Shown: in pieces, positions 50,616 to 60,107 of the stretch
Position numbering within the stretch: position 1 is the stretch's first letter
How the letters are laid out: each line of letters opens with the position of its first letter
NCBI GenBank assembly: GCA_038230735.1
Contig: JBBRMR010000009.1
Location: 31,269 to 95,268 of the forward strand
Reading direction: 5' to 3'
DNA length: 64,000 nucleotides
DNA from: Arcicella sp038230735
GTDB taxonomy: Bacteria > Bacteroidota > Bacteroidia > Cytophagales > Spirosomataceae
Made by a program: the position numbers and the translations under genes
Notes under the pieces: model-generated
Database searches by the model: none
Seen by the model: the letters and a program-made list of their open reading frames with translations, nothing else
Told to the model about the DNA's origin: nothing

Positions 50616-52274
50616 TCACCTTTTCACCATCTTAATTTGTTCCACTGATACGCCATCAGCTTGATAATCAACAATATACGTTCCAGCTTTCAGGTTTTCA
50701 CTGTTGAAAGAAATCTTATAAGTCTGAACTGGTTTATCTTCATCAGCAAGCGTTTTGATGAGCCTTCCCGTGAGGTCATATACGTTAATCGTAACCCTTG
50801 CTTTTCGCAAAACATCATATTCAATCATGGTTTGATTTTCGGCAGGGTTGGGGAATACTCGCAAAGGAGATTCCTTTACGATTTCTTGTTCATTTGCCAA
50901 AACAACACCGTAGGTAGCAAATTGACCATCCAACCACGCTACTCTTTGGCGAATCCATGATTTCATCCAATTTACTTCTTCCTGATATGTATTACCCACG
51001 TAATAATTGGGCCATACTTTTTTACCCAAAACACCTTGCCAACGGCTAAAATTTCTGACTGTAATAGGTTGTAAAATAGTAGCAGTCGAATCTATCCACT
51101 TATCAATTCGGTCTGGACTAAAAACCGATGTCTTCATTACTTTCCAACGAGTGGCAACTTTTTTCGCAAAAGTGGAATCCGTTACCAACCTTTCCCACCA
51201 AAAAGGTGCTAAAAAGTAGGTATCATTCGCAGGAATCAACAAATCATTTTCTTTGTACTGGAAACCAGAAGTTTTATACCCCTCGGCATAATCGGCATTG
51301 CCAAAAGACAAATTATAGTCCCAAGCGGGTCCCATTTTCAATTTGCCGCCTTTACTATCCTTCTCTTTATAAAAATACGTACTGAGCCGATACCCGTCCA
51401 CATTTTTGGTCATTTCTGTTAATAAAAAATAGTCCACAAAACTATCAATATCACTCATTGAACGCCATTTTGCGGTGGGACTCAGGAAATCATTTGCCTT
51501 TAAACTGGTTTCAAACTCAGTTACATAATTTTTGATATAAGTGTATTGTTGTTCCGTAATATCTGCCAACTTAGGGTATTCAATCTGTATAGGAATAATA
51601 TATTTTTTAGAATTTACGGTTAATTCCGTATTCCAGAGCCTAGACTTTGTGCCTTCGGTTTTATCAATTTTTAAAATATAACCGCCCGTAACATCGTCCC
51701 CAGTATTGTCAGTTGTCTTCAAGGTAGAAATATCAACTCTATTTTTATCCTTTTTGATTTTTTCCATCAGAATATAAATCCCCTCGTAACTACCATTAAT
51801 CACCATTTCGCAGTAGCGGGTACGAGTAGCATAACGACCCATCCGATTAGCCAAATCATACGCCAACACGTCACGCATGAAGGTTTTATCATTATAAGAA
51901 GTATTCAAAACCCAATCCGATTCTGAGGGCATACCCAAAAGAGCAACTTTCCGAGATACCTGCGTAGAGTCCACCCAAAGTTCAAATCCATAAGGTTTTT
52001 TAGGGAAAAAAGTTTGCGAAGTTGAGCCTCTAAATTCAATACCCGTTTTGCCAAGATAGACATTAGGTTTATCAGTAATCTTGTTTAGTTTGCCAAAACC
52101 ATTATCAATTAGCTGTAAATCCGCCAAAATCTTAGGTTCGTTTACAATGGTATTGCCGTTAGTATTTACTTTCAGAATGGGTAAGACTGATTCTGTAAAA
52201 TTAACAGCTTGTCCATAACTACTTGAAAACAAGAAGTTTAATAATAAAAATGTTGATAGTATTATTTTTTTCAT
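50616..52274 (-). CDS. CotH kinase family protein with T9SS sorting domain
   Basis: 552 residues: signal peptide (cleavage near SSYGQ), a CotH-like domain (about 70-440: TGIEFRGSTSQTFFPKKPYG, NTSYNDKTFMRDVLAYDLA, YEGIYILMEKIKKD, GGYILKIDK, MGPAWDYNLSFGNAD) and a C-terminal type A sorting domain (PLRVFPNPAENQ, VYDLTGRLIKT, KAGTYIVDY). CotH proteins are atypical protein kinases in spore-formers; in Bacteroidetes they are secreted and unstudied. The sorting domain predicts export by T9SS and cleavage by a PorU-type sortase. Confidence 0.88.
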   Translation of the reverse strand: MKKIILSTFLLLNFLFSSSYGQAVNFTESVLPILKVNTNGNTIVNEPKILADLQLIDNGFGKLNKITDKPNVYLGKTGIEFRGSTSQTFFPKKPYGFELWVDSTQVSRKVALLGMPSESDWVLNTSYNDKTFMRDVLAYDLANRMGRYATRTRYCEMVINGSYEGIYILMEKIKKDKNRVDISTLKTTDNTGDDVTGGYILKIDKTEGTKSRLWNTELTVNSKKYIIPIQIEYPKLADITEQQYTYIKNYVTEFETSLKANDFLSPTAKWRSMSDIDSFVDYFLLTEMTKNVDGYRLSTYFYKEKDSKGGKLKMGPAWDYNLSFGNADYAEGYKTSGFQYKENDLLIPANDTYFLAPFWWERLVTDSTFAKKVATRWKVMKTSVFSPDRIDKWIDSTATILQPITVRNFSRWQGVLGKKVWPNYYVGNTYQEEVNWMKSWIRQRVAWLDGQFATYGVVLANEQEIVKESPLRVFPNPAENQTMIEYDVLRKARVTINVYDLTGRLIKTLADEDKPVQTYKISFNSENLKAGTYIVDYQADGVSVEQIKMVKR

Positions 52275-52331
52275 GGTATTTTAGAGATTAATTACCGTAA
52301 AATTTATCCAATAATTATATAGTGAAATAGC

Positions 52332-52358
52332 GAAGGCTTCGTGCAGAACGAAGCCTTC
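52332..52358. repeat. Palindrome with gaaggcttcgt arms
   Basis: 52332-52342 and 52348-52358 are perfect inverted copies with a five-base centre. It is related to the palindrome at 39744-39776. It may also serve as terminator for the minus-strand gene ending at 52401. Confidence 0.6.
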
Positions 52359-52400
52359 CCTTGGAAATCAACCATTACGAGGATTATAGAAGAAAATTAC

Positions 52401-55400
52401 TTAAAAATCATACCCCACCGTAACATACGAAATTGGAGCTTTGATTTCCTTGTTTTCTAAACCCCAACCAATGTCATATTTTACAAAGTAGCCTAAAAGG
52501 GTAGTCCTTACTCCCACCCCGTAACCTATCAAAAAAGGATTACGAAAATCGGTAACAGTGGCTACGAAAGGCAAGTTTCCACCTCCCAAAACGCTGGTAT
52601 TAAACCCATTCTTACGAGCAAAAGGACCCACACCCGTCCAAGCCGTACCAATATCAGTAAAAGCTACAAACTGTAAATTTTTAAAGAAACTACTGTTCAC
52701 GGGAGCATCCGTAAGATATTTTGCTACGGGAACTCTCACTTCAATATTCATCGCTAAATGACTTGTCCCCGATAATTTATTAATATTGAATCCTCGCATG
52801 GGGGTAGCATAATCCAAGAAAAATATATCCTTATTGTCATATTTGGCACTGCTGAAAGGATTATTGTTGTCCGTTCTATTCTCATAATTACATTCCAACC
52901 AATTATCCATACCGCCCATAACGGTCTGTTTTGGTGAATTTCCAAAGGAATGACCTCCCGAAAGACGACCCGCCAAAGTGATACCTTTTCCAAATCTGAG
53001 ATAATAACGGAGGTCAGCATAAAAGCGATTAAAGCCATCTTGGGCATTATTCAGTCCCGTATAATTATCAAAACGAACCCTAAAACGAGTGCCTTCCAAC
53101 TGATTTACCCCGTGGCTTATGGTGTTGTCATACACAAATTCTGCCCGAGCCCCTGCATAGTTGGCAAAACCATCGGGAGAAGCTAAATTATTCAAATCCA
53201 AAAAGCGATTTGAGGTATAGGAAGGAGAAAACGCCACTCGCATATTTGTATTAATTGGATACGATGCCGAGAACGTCAGTTTGTTGAAATGGTATTTTTT
53301 CTGAGAATTCTCATTATCCTCCGTAATCGAACGGCGGTCGAAACGAACGCTATAATCAATGCGTTTTGCCAAATAGGAATATTGTCCCCAAATATCGGTA
53401 TTTTTAAGATTTGGCGTAATAAAAATTCCTCCCTGTAAATGATGGTTTTCCAATAAATCATTCATATTTATCGTCCCTTTCAGTCCAAAACCTCTTTGGG
53501 GCAAAGGGTCTATGATAAAATCAAGGTCGGTACTGTTCACCACAAAAGGATTATTATACTCAACGGGTCCTCTAATTTTGATATTCTCTTTGCGATTTTG
53601 TTTTGCCAAAATAATTTTTTCAACCTTATTTTTCTTATCATTTTTAGGGGTAAAAATGGAGGGTTCAGCAAGTTTTCGTGCGGTTGCTCCTGCTTCAAAC
53701 TGATAATTATCCGTATCAACTTCCCCAGGTTCCAAAACAATTTTAGATTTCGTAACGGGTATTTCCAATGCCACCGCAGGAGTCTGATTATCTCCCGTTT
53801 TTGGCTTATCGCTTGGGGTATTAATGTTTTGAATAATACCAAATAATTTTATATTACGTCCCGTATATAGCGTGTTATTTTTTACAGTAAAATCTGCCTT
53901 TTGTTTCAAACCAATTACCTCAGCATTTCCCTCTATTAGCTTCATTATCAGAGCATTAGTATTAGTAGAAAAATCAAATTCTTCAATATCATTACGACAG
54001 TTACTCACCTGAACAATGGTTGAATCACTTGCTGTGAGGCGATAAATATTTCTGATTCCCTTTTCATCACTCAAAAAATAAACCGTATTTCCATCCACTA
54101 CGATGGGTTTGGAAACCGAACCCAAATTATCCACCAAACGCCTGACTACTTCTTGCTTTCCTTTGCCATCGTGCAGGAACAAATTGAATTTATTGGTCAA
54201 GGTTTTATACGAACCCTTATCAACCTCCAACGAATCTTTCAAACGGTTTGAGGTAAAAATCATCTTGCCCGCCGCACCCACAAATTGCGGGTCGAGGTCG
54301 TCATATACGTCATTGGTGAGGGCTTGAACCCGTCCACGAGCCATATCATACGTAAACAAATCGTTCTGCCCTTTGCTCATGGCACTCATCACGATGGACG
54401 TTCCATTATCTGAAATATCAAAGTTTTGTACTTGGTCAAAATCTTTCAAGACCTTGCGAGAAGCAAACTTGCCCGATAAATCTTTCTCCGTAATATCCGT
54501 ATAAACATTCAAGATAACTTCTCCCTGATTTTCATAAATAACGGCTAATGTACCGCCTTTTGTCCATGAAAGAAGGGGCGTATTATAGTCAATAGATTGA
54601 TTAAGCGTTTTATATCCCGACGTCAAAATCGTCACTGTATGCTTCGTTTTCAAATCCATCACCTCCACACTCGACTTACCCAATTCGTTTTTAGAAATTG
54701 CCAAAAATGCGCCTTCTGGACTGATTTTAAACTTATTTATCCTTTCGGCACTATTAAATTTTACCTCCGCAATTTTTGAATCGTAGTTTGGAGCAATGTA
54801 GGAAGCATTTGTATTTTCAGCCATCACGGTATAATATTCACGCCATTCTTTCAAAAATTTACTGTATGGAACTCCGATGGTGCTGGAAATGGAAGTTTGT
54901 TCATTTCGGATAATACGGGTGAGGTTCAAAATATTTGAGATATTGTCTTTACCGTATTTTTCAGCCACAAAATTCCAGATAGACTGCCCCACCAAAGCCG
55001 ATTCCTTGCCCGAGGTCAGAGATGGTCTTTTCAGGTATTTATTCAAAATGGCATCACGCACATACGAGTCCATTTCCGTACTCCAACCCTCTGAAATATA
55101 AGTGGTTATACCATTCATAAACCAGTCTGGCACACTCAAAAGAAGGGAGTTTTGAAGAGATTCTTTGATGCTTCCGCCGTATAACATATCGTGGATAAAT
55201 ACGTGTGAAATTTCGTTCACAAGGTTTTTCCGAAACGATGAAGAACTACCCGAATAGGCAATCTCAATGCGTGATTTTGCCAGATTTTCCTCTTTGATTT
55301 CCCTTTCAGAAGCCAAGTTCAAGCCCACATTGCTCTGATTGAGGTCTTGGGTGGAAGTATAGACGAATATCTTGGTGCGACTAAAAGGCGAGTAACCTAA

Positions 55401-55634
55401 AAGCTCAGTAATACGGTCAAAATCTGACTCCGCCAACTGAATCGCCAAAGTAGCCGATTGTTGCCCACCTTCATAGAAATACACCTCAAAATTTTGAGAA
55501 GTAAGTACCTGCCATTTGAAAGGACGAAATTGGATTCTGTTCTTCCCAAAAGGTTCTTGGGTAGGAAAAAAGTTTTGAGCCTGAGCAACGCAAGCCATCA
55601 AAAATAACGATATAAACAATAAACTTTTTTTCAT
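52401..55634 (-). CDS. TolB-like beta-propeller / outer-membrane beta-barrel protein with peptidase MA-like domain
   Basis: 1077 residues with a signal peptide (cleavage near CVAQAQ). Residues 40-260 resemble a peptidase-MA domain with LVNEISHVFIHDML, in which the HExxH motif is degraded, so peptidase activity is doubtful. A WD40/PD40-type propeller follows (about 290-570: repeated FDISDNGTSIVMSA, GKMIFTSNR, YFLSDEKGIRNIYRL). The C-terminal third is a surface-antigen-like beta-barrel ending ISYVTVGYDF with terminal Phe. Often named TolB in Bacteroidetes; true function unknown. Its start overlaps the end of the upstream oxidoreductase gene by four bases. Confidence 0.75.
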   Translation of the reverse strand: MKKSLLFISLFLMACVAQAQNFFPTQEPFGKNRIQFRPFKWQVLTSQNFEVYFYEGGQQSATLAIQLAESDFDRITELLGYSPFSRTKIFVYTSTQDLNQSNVGLNLASEREIKEENLAKSRIEIAYSGSSSSFRKNLVNEISHVFIHDMLYGGSIKESLQNSLLLSVPDWFMNGITTYISEGWSTEMDSYVRDAILNKYLKRPSLTSGKESALVGQSIWNFVAEKYGKDNISNILNLTRIIRNEQTSISSTIGVPYSKFLKEWREYYTVMAENTNASYIAPNYDSKIAEVKFNSAERINKFKISPEGAFLAISKNELGKSSVEVMDLKTKHTVTILTSGYKTLNQSIDYNTPLLSWTKGGTLAVIYENQGEVILNVYTDITEKDLSGKFASRKVLKDFDQVQNFDISDNGTSIVMSAMSKGQNDLFTYDMARGRVQALTNDVYDDLDPQFVGAAGKMIFTSNRLKDSLEVDKGSYKTLTNKFNLFLHDGKGKQEVVRRLVDNLGSVSKPIVVDGNTVYFLSDEKGIRNIYRLTASDSTIVQVSNCRNDIEEFDFSTNTNALIMKLIEGNAEVIGLKQKADFTVKNNTLYTGRNIKLFGIIQNINTPSDKPKTGDNQTPAVALEIPVTKSKIVLEPGEVDTDNYQFEAGATARKLAEPSIFTPKNDKKNKVEKIILAKQNRKENIKIRGPVEYNNPFVVNSTDLDFIIDPLPQRGFGLKGTINMNDLLENHHLQGGIFITPNLKNTDIWGQYSYLAKRIDYSVRFDRRSITEDNENSQKKYHFNKLTFSASYPINTNMRVAFSPSYTSNRFLDLNNLASPDGFANYAGARAEFVYDNTISHGVNQLEGTRFRVRFDNYTGLNNAQDGFNRFYADLRYYLRFGKGITLAGRLSGGHSFGNSPKQTVMGGMDNWLECNYENRTDNNNPFSSAKYDNKDIFFLDYATPMRGFNINKLSGTSHLAMNIEVRVPVAKYLTDAPVNSSFFKNLQFVAFTDIGTAWTGVGPFARKNGFNTSVLGGGNLPFVATVTDFRNPFLIGYGVGVRTTLLGYFVKYDIGWGLENKEIKAPISYVTVGYDF

Positions 55635-56710
55635 TGGGGAGTATTAGGTTGGTGTTTCCAGCCTAAATATAACGAAGCAAAACGATTAATATTGACTTCT
55701 TGGGGAAGTTCTTTATTATAGACCAAAAAATCAACAAATTGTTTGGCAAAATAGGGGGCAAGTGATACTCCTTTTGAACCTAAGCCGTTAAAAATACCCA
55801 AATTGTCAAATTCAGGGTGCATTCCCACGAAGGGACGGCGGTCTTTGGTGGCAGGGCGAACACCAGCCCGATGAGATATAATTTTCATCTCAGGCTTCAT
55901 TAATTTTTGGTATTTTTCTGTTAAATCCGCCCTGCCCTGTTCAGTTGGGAGGAAGTCTAATTCATGCCAACTGTACGTTGCCCCAAGTCGATAAACGTCA
56001 TCGCCAAGGGGAATTACAAATGCCCCTTGATTGATAATTTCTTGAATGTCCATATTTTGTATTTCGACGTCCAATAATTCTCCTTTCACGGGACTGAATG
56101 GGAGGTAGTTGAAATAGGGATTATGGATGCCGTTGAAGCCTTCGCAGTAGATTAGGTCAGTTGCATTGCCACCGTGGTCTGACTGTGCGTCCCAGCGTTC
56201 TCCACAGACCACATTCAGCACTTCTTTATACAAAAAATACACTCGGAAAGCTTCCAACATCACCTTTAAATCTACCCAACCCGAATGTTTAGTCGTTACG
56301 CCACCTAATTGACTATTGACGGTATTTTGGTGATTAACATTCTCAAATTCGAGCGAAGCGAAATCCGAAAAATCATCAGGTACGTGGTCGCTTTTAAAGT
56401 ATTTTTGAGAATCTTCATTCACAAATGGGCGATATATGGGAATGGGATGAAAGAATTTGGCATTCAATTCTTTTTCTAATTGAGGATAGAAATCTTCCAA
56501 AAAAGGGAAAATCTTGTCCGCTAACCAAGTCTTGACCAATTTTCTGCCCGTAACGGGATTATATATTCCAGCGGCAATCTTGGAAGATGAAGGAATCTCT
56601 TGGGAATCAAAAATTTGAACTTCTTGTCCCTCCTGCATAAGCATATACGCCAATACGGACCCCGCAAGTCCCTGCCCAATAATGGTGTATTTCTTAGGTG
56701 GTTGTTCCAT
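55631..56710 (-). CDS. FAD-dependent oxidoreductase (DadA/MnmC-C-like)
   Basis: 359 residues with the FAD-binding Rossmann motif YTIIGQGLAGSVLAYMLMQEG near the N-terminus (about 8-28) and the partner QVQIFDSQ. The C-terminal GVRPATKDRRPFVGMHPEFDNLGIFNGLGSKG region is typical of amino-acid oxidase/glycine oxidase-like proteins, and also resembles the C-terminal oxidase domain of MnmC. No methyltransferase domain is fused. The substrate is unknown. It is translationally coupled to the downstream TolB-like gene. Confidence 0.8.
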   Translation of the reverse strand: MEQPPKKYTIIGQGLAGSVLAYMLMQEGQEVQIFDSQEIPSSSKIAAGIYNPVTGRKLVKTWLADKIFPFLEDFYPQLEKELNAKFFHPIPIYRPFVNEDSQKYFKSDHVPDDFSDFASLEFENVNHQNTVNSQLGGVTTKHSGWVDLKVMLEAFRVYFLYKEVLNVVCGERWDAQSDHGGNATDLIYCEGFNGIHNPYFNYLPFSPVKGELLDVEIQNMDIQEIINQGAFVIPLGDDVYRLGATYSWHELDFLPTEQGRADLTEKYQKLMKPEMKIISHRAGVRPATKDRRPFVGMHPEFDNLGIFNGLGSKGVSLAPYFAKQFVDFLVYNKELPQEVNINRFASLYLGWKHQPNTPQ

Positions 56711-56722
56711 TTGAAAAATTTT

Positions 56723-57568
56723 CTACTTTTTCTTGATAACCTCTGTAATCACCCGACTACCAACATTATACTGATAACTCAACGTAAATGTTTTGGTTGC
56801 TGAGTCGTACTTATTAACACCAGTTTGTTCAACTGCTCCTACCAAATTTGTTGTGGACTCCTGCGGAATAATCGTTACCGAATTATCCTTATTCACTTTT
56901 AACCGCATAAATGTTCCCAAATCCGCAAATTCAGTTTCGGAGGTTGTTTTGTCAATGGTTTTTAAGGTTTTTGTCCTGTTAATGTCCCTAGTGGACGTTG
57001 GCAGTGTAAAATTCCCGATTGCTTGATAAGTCCCATCGTATTTATTGGGCAAACCCTCAATGCTGATATTTACAAAGCTCAAAGCACTGTTTATTTTGGC
57101 ATCACCCGCATTTGTTATTCCTACGGGAAGGAGATAATCATTGGCAAGGTCGATGGCAACGGGGATGCTCACTTTTACAGAAAATTTAGCGGTACGAGTT
57201 CCCGCTTTAATGATAACGGGATTGGGCGAAATAAAATAGGCTGTTGATGGCAAAACCATGAAATTAGCTTCCCCAGCGGCTTTTTGTTTATTATTTTGAA
57301 AGTCTAACCCAATCTGACTGATGTCTAAGGTGAGGGATAAATCTTTTTTTTGTACATCAGCAGAGGAAATATTGACGGCAAATGAATCCGTGCGAGCTAC
57401 GTCCAATTTATAATTTTTCATCAATAATGCTCCTGCATCAGAACCCGCAATACTCACGGTGGCTTCGAGCGTGATAACATTGAGATTGTTATCATTGTCT
57501 TTTGAACAAGCAATGAACCCAATAGTTAAAATGGAAAACAATAACGTTTTCGGAGTAATTAGTTTCAT
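56723..57568 (-). CDS. DUF1735-type surface lipoprotein, second tandem copy
   Basis: 281 residues with a lipoprotein signal (LTIGFIACS). The BT_3987-like N-terminal domain (about 30-165: SIAGSDAGALL, TLDISQIGLDFQNN, NPVIIKAGTRTAKFSVKV, LLPVGITNAGD) and a C-terminal domain (YDGTYQAIGNF, LRLKVNKDNSVTIIPQ) can be aligned along its whole length with the neighbour at 57718. Such lipoproteins accompany SusC/SusD pairs and probably bind glycan. A terminator separates it from the SusC/D operon, so it must be expressed separately or by readthrough. Confidence 0.8.
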   Translation of the reverse strand: MKLITPKTLLFSILTIGFIACSKDNDNNLNVITLEATVSIAGSDAGALLMKNYKLDVARTDSFAVNISSADVQKKDLSLTLDISQIGLDFQNNKQKAAGEANFMVLPSTAYFISPNPVIIKAGTRTAKFSVKVSIPVAIDLANDYLLPVGITNAGDAKINSALSFVNISIEGLPNKYDGTYQAIGNFTLPTSTRDINRTKTLKTIDKTTSETEFADLGTFMRLKVNKDNSVTIIPQESTTNLVGAVEQTGVNKYDSATKTFTLSYQYNVGSRVITEVIKKK

Positions 57569-57661
57569 GATATTATTTTCAAAGTATGGATTATGAACTT
57601 CTTTGAGATTTTATCCCTCGAAGATTTAACGAATTTACTATTTATTTGATACATATTCAAC

Positions 57662-57693
57662 AAAAAAAGCTCATCTTTCGATGAGCCTTTTTT
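57662..57693 (-). terminator. Intrinsic terminator of the SusC/SusD operon
   Basis: aaaaaaagctcatc and gatgagccttttt pair around a short tttc loop, with A and T runs on either side. On the minus strand it follows the stop codon at 57718 by 25 bases. Confidence 0.75.
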
Positions 57694-57717
57694 GCAATAA
57701 CGATTACTTAACATTAA

Positions 57718-58575
57718 TTATTTTCTACTGAGTACTTCCGTAATTACTCTATCTCCATTTCCCCCAACATATTTGTAGTTCAAGGTAAATTCTTTCTTAG
57801 CAGGGTCATATTTATTGGTACCTGACTGCTCCAACATATTCAATCCATCAGCTCCTGCCTTTGGTATCAATGTTACTGAATTATCCTTATTCACTTTCAA
57901 CCACATTACAAAACCACCTAAGTCTGCAAATTGTGTTTCTACGGTAGTCTTATCTATTGACTTCAATGTTTTATCTAAATCAATGGCACGTGGTACAGTT
58001 GGATGTTGAAAATAACCTATTGAACGATAATTACCTTCATAAGCATTTGGCAAACCGCCAATTCCGATATTTACAAAACCTAAATTTCCACTGATTTTAA
58101 CATCACCAGCATTGGTAATACCAACAGGCAAAAGATATTCATTGGCAAAGTCAAGTGTTGTGGGTACTGTAATTTTCACTTTAAATTCAGTATCACGAGT
58201 TCCTGCCTTAATCACTACAGGATTAGGTGAAATTGTGTATGTAGCGGCTGGTAAAACAGCATAATTAGGATCTCCTGCCGCTTTTCTCTTAGCATTTTGA
58301 AAGTCTAAGCCCGTCTGACTAACACCCAAAGTAACGGTAACATCTTTGTTCAAGACTTCTACTGAGCCTAAATTTACAGCATAAGTAATCTCCTTAGCTA
58401 CGCCCAATTTGAAGTCTTGAACACGCAATGCTCCACCATCAGCACCGAAGATACTGACGATGGGTTCTGCTCCAACACTATTGACGATGTCTGTATAGCC
58501 TTTGTCGTCTAAACAAGAGCTGAGTCCGATAACCGAAGCGAATAATATCAGACCTGATTTTATAATTCTTTTCAT
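57718..58575 (-). CDS. DUF1735-type surface lipoprotein, first copy
   Basis: 285 residues with a lipoprotein signal (IGLSSCLDD). The N-terminal BT_3987-like domain (SIFGADGGALRVQDFKLGV, VSQTGLDFQNAKRKAAGDP, LLPVGITNAGD) and C-terminal part (YEGNYRSIGYF, MWLKVNKDNSVTLIPK) parallel the second copy. It is the third gene of the operon SusC, SusD, DUF1735 and lies 24 bases after susD. It is a likely surface glycan-binding or capture protein. Confidence 0.82.
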   Translation of the reverse strand: MKRIIKSGLILFASVIGLSSCLDDKGYTDIVNSVGAEPIVSIFGADGGALRVQDFKLGVAKEITYAVNLGSVEVLNKDVTVTLGVSQTGLDFQNAKRKAAGDPNYAVLPAATYTISPNPVVIKAGTRDTEFKVKITVPTTLDFANEYLLPVGITNAGDVKISGNLGFVNIGIGGLPNAYEGNYRSIGYFQHPTVPRAIDLDKTLKSIDKTTVETQFADLGGFVMWLKVNKDNSVTLIPKAGADGLNMLEQSGTNKYDPAKKEFTLNYKYVGGNGDRVITEVLSRK

Positions 58576-58599
58576 TTGATTATTTTTTATAATTTATGA

Positions 58600-60066
58600 T
58601 TATTTCTTAGCCCAAAAGATTTTGTTATCAAATTGGCTGGTTACGTTCTGGGCTGCCACGTTTTCTGAATTTGTTGCAATTTCAGAAGATGGATAAAACA
58701 AACGTGCTGGTGCTTTTGCTTGAATTGCCTTAGTTGCCAAAGGAACTTTTGGAAAGCCCGTTCTACGGAATTCACTCCAAGCCTCAAAACCCGTTAAGCT
58801 AAACATTGCCACCCATTTTTGGGTAATTATTGCCTCAATTTTATCTGTTGAAGCTGTCCATGAAGCATTATTTAAACTTCCACCATAGTAAGTAGCGGCA
58901 TCGGCTGAGGTTAAACCTGCGGCAACGAAAGCCTCATTAATACCTGCTTCGTATAAGGTCTTAGCATCACCCGTAACATATCCTCTTTGAATTGCCTCTG
59001 CTTGCAAGAAAAATGCTTCTGCCGAAGTCATTAAATACATTGGTTGATCAAAAGACTTTATGATAGCTGGACCAAACCATGAACGCTTAGGAAAAAGATT
59101 GGCATCATTACCCTCTCCCAAAGGTACACCTACATAGATGCCTCCGTTATTCTTAGCAGCCAAACGTGCCAACCGTGGATCTTTTAATTTATCTTGAATC
59201 GTAGTAATAAAGAAATCAGAACATACATAAGCCTGTTTTTGCCCTGCATCACCACCTGCGGCATTTGCCACATAGCTCTCCCAGAATGGATTTTGCTTTC
59301 CTGACGATTTCAAATAACCTGGCGTTGAGGTTACTGATTCTCCTGACTTTAAGAATCCAGCACCTTCTGCTAAAATTTTAGCAATTTCAGCCTTAAAATC
59401 TTTACCAGAAATATTGCTCTGACGCATGATAATTCTCAAACGTAACGTATTGGCAAATCTTCTCCATTTGGTTACATCGCCTTTAAAAACAATATCCTGA
59501 GCTCCTGGGCTTGGATTTGAACCAGATATAGCCACTTTCAAATCAGCCGAAGCAGATTCTAAGGTTTTAACTAAATCATCATAAATCACTTGTGCATCAT
59601 CATATTTTGGACGAATTGATGATGTACCTTTCAAAGCATCTGAATACGGAACATTACCATAAGCATCTACCAAGATTTGATAATTAAATACCGTCATTAC
59701 TTTGGCAATTCCAGACACTGCACTCCATTTTTGTTCAGCAGCCTTATCCAAGATATACTTATAATCGTTCAGGTTATCGTAACAACTGCCCCATACTCCT
59801 GTTCCATAAGTTGCACTATAATCGTATTGTCTTTCAGGTGCAAATCCTGAATAACTCCCTGATGGAGCCCAGTACCCTCCAAAATAATTACCAATCTCAT
59901 TGTGTCCCAAGCGACCTCCCGAAACATTAAGTGCATTTGAAAGCACCAATTCAGGAGTGGCTGAAACAGGTTGGTTAGGGTTATCATTTATATTTAGATA
60001 ATCCCCCGTACAGCTACCCAAGAATAAGGTACTTGCTGTAAGTATTGAATATATTTTCAGTTTCAT
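58600..60066 (-). CDS. SusD/RagB-like nutrient-binding lipoprotein (SusD_2 subgroup)
   Basis: 488 residues with a lipoprotein signal (FLGSCTGDYL) and the subgroup start LNINDNPNQPVSATPE. TPR-like helices include YNDLNDYKYILDKA-type repeats, IDAYGNVPYSDAL-like VDAYGNVPYSDAL and WRRFANTLRLRIIMR; the end has YFYPSSEIATNSEN-like motifs (RLFYPSSEIATNSENV). It covers the SusC pore as a lid and captures ligand at the surface. The ligand cannot be read from sequence and no glycosidase gene is linked. Confidence 0.9.
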   Translation of the reverse strand: MKLKIYSILTASTLFLGSCTGDYLNINDNPNQPVSATPELVLSNALNVSGGRLGHNEIGNYFGGYWAPSGSYSGFAPERQYDYSATYGTGVWGSCYDNLNDYKYILDKAAEQKWSAVSGIAKVMTVFNYQILVDAYGNVPYSDALKGTSSIRPKYDDAQVIYDDLVKTLESASADLKVAISGSNPSPGAQDIVFKGDVTKWRRFANTLRLRIIMRQSNISGKDFKAEIAKILAEGAGFLKSGESVTSTPGYLKSSGKQNPFWESYVANAAGGDAGQKQAYVCSDFFITTIQDKLKDPRLARLAAKNNGGIYVGVPLGEGNDANLFPKRSWFGPAIIKSFDQPMYLMTSAEAFFLQAEAIQRGYVTGDAKTLYEAGINEAFVAAGLTSADAATYYGGSLNNASWTASTDKIEAIITQKWVAMFSLTGFEAWSEFRRTGFPKVPLATKAIQAKAPARLFYPSSEIATNSENVAAQNVTSQFDNKIFWAKK

Positions 60067-60107
60067 TTGAATTTCTTTTTATTGTTAAACTTTTGCTTTG
60101 AGTATTT

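Noticed and set aside
53276..53846. Several frames opposite or shifted within the TolB-like gene
   Set aside because: All are shadows of a continuous 1077-residue frame with signal peptide and barrel end.
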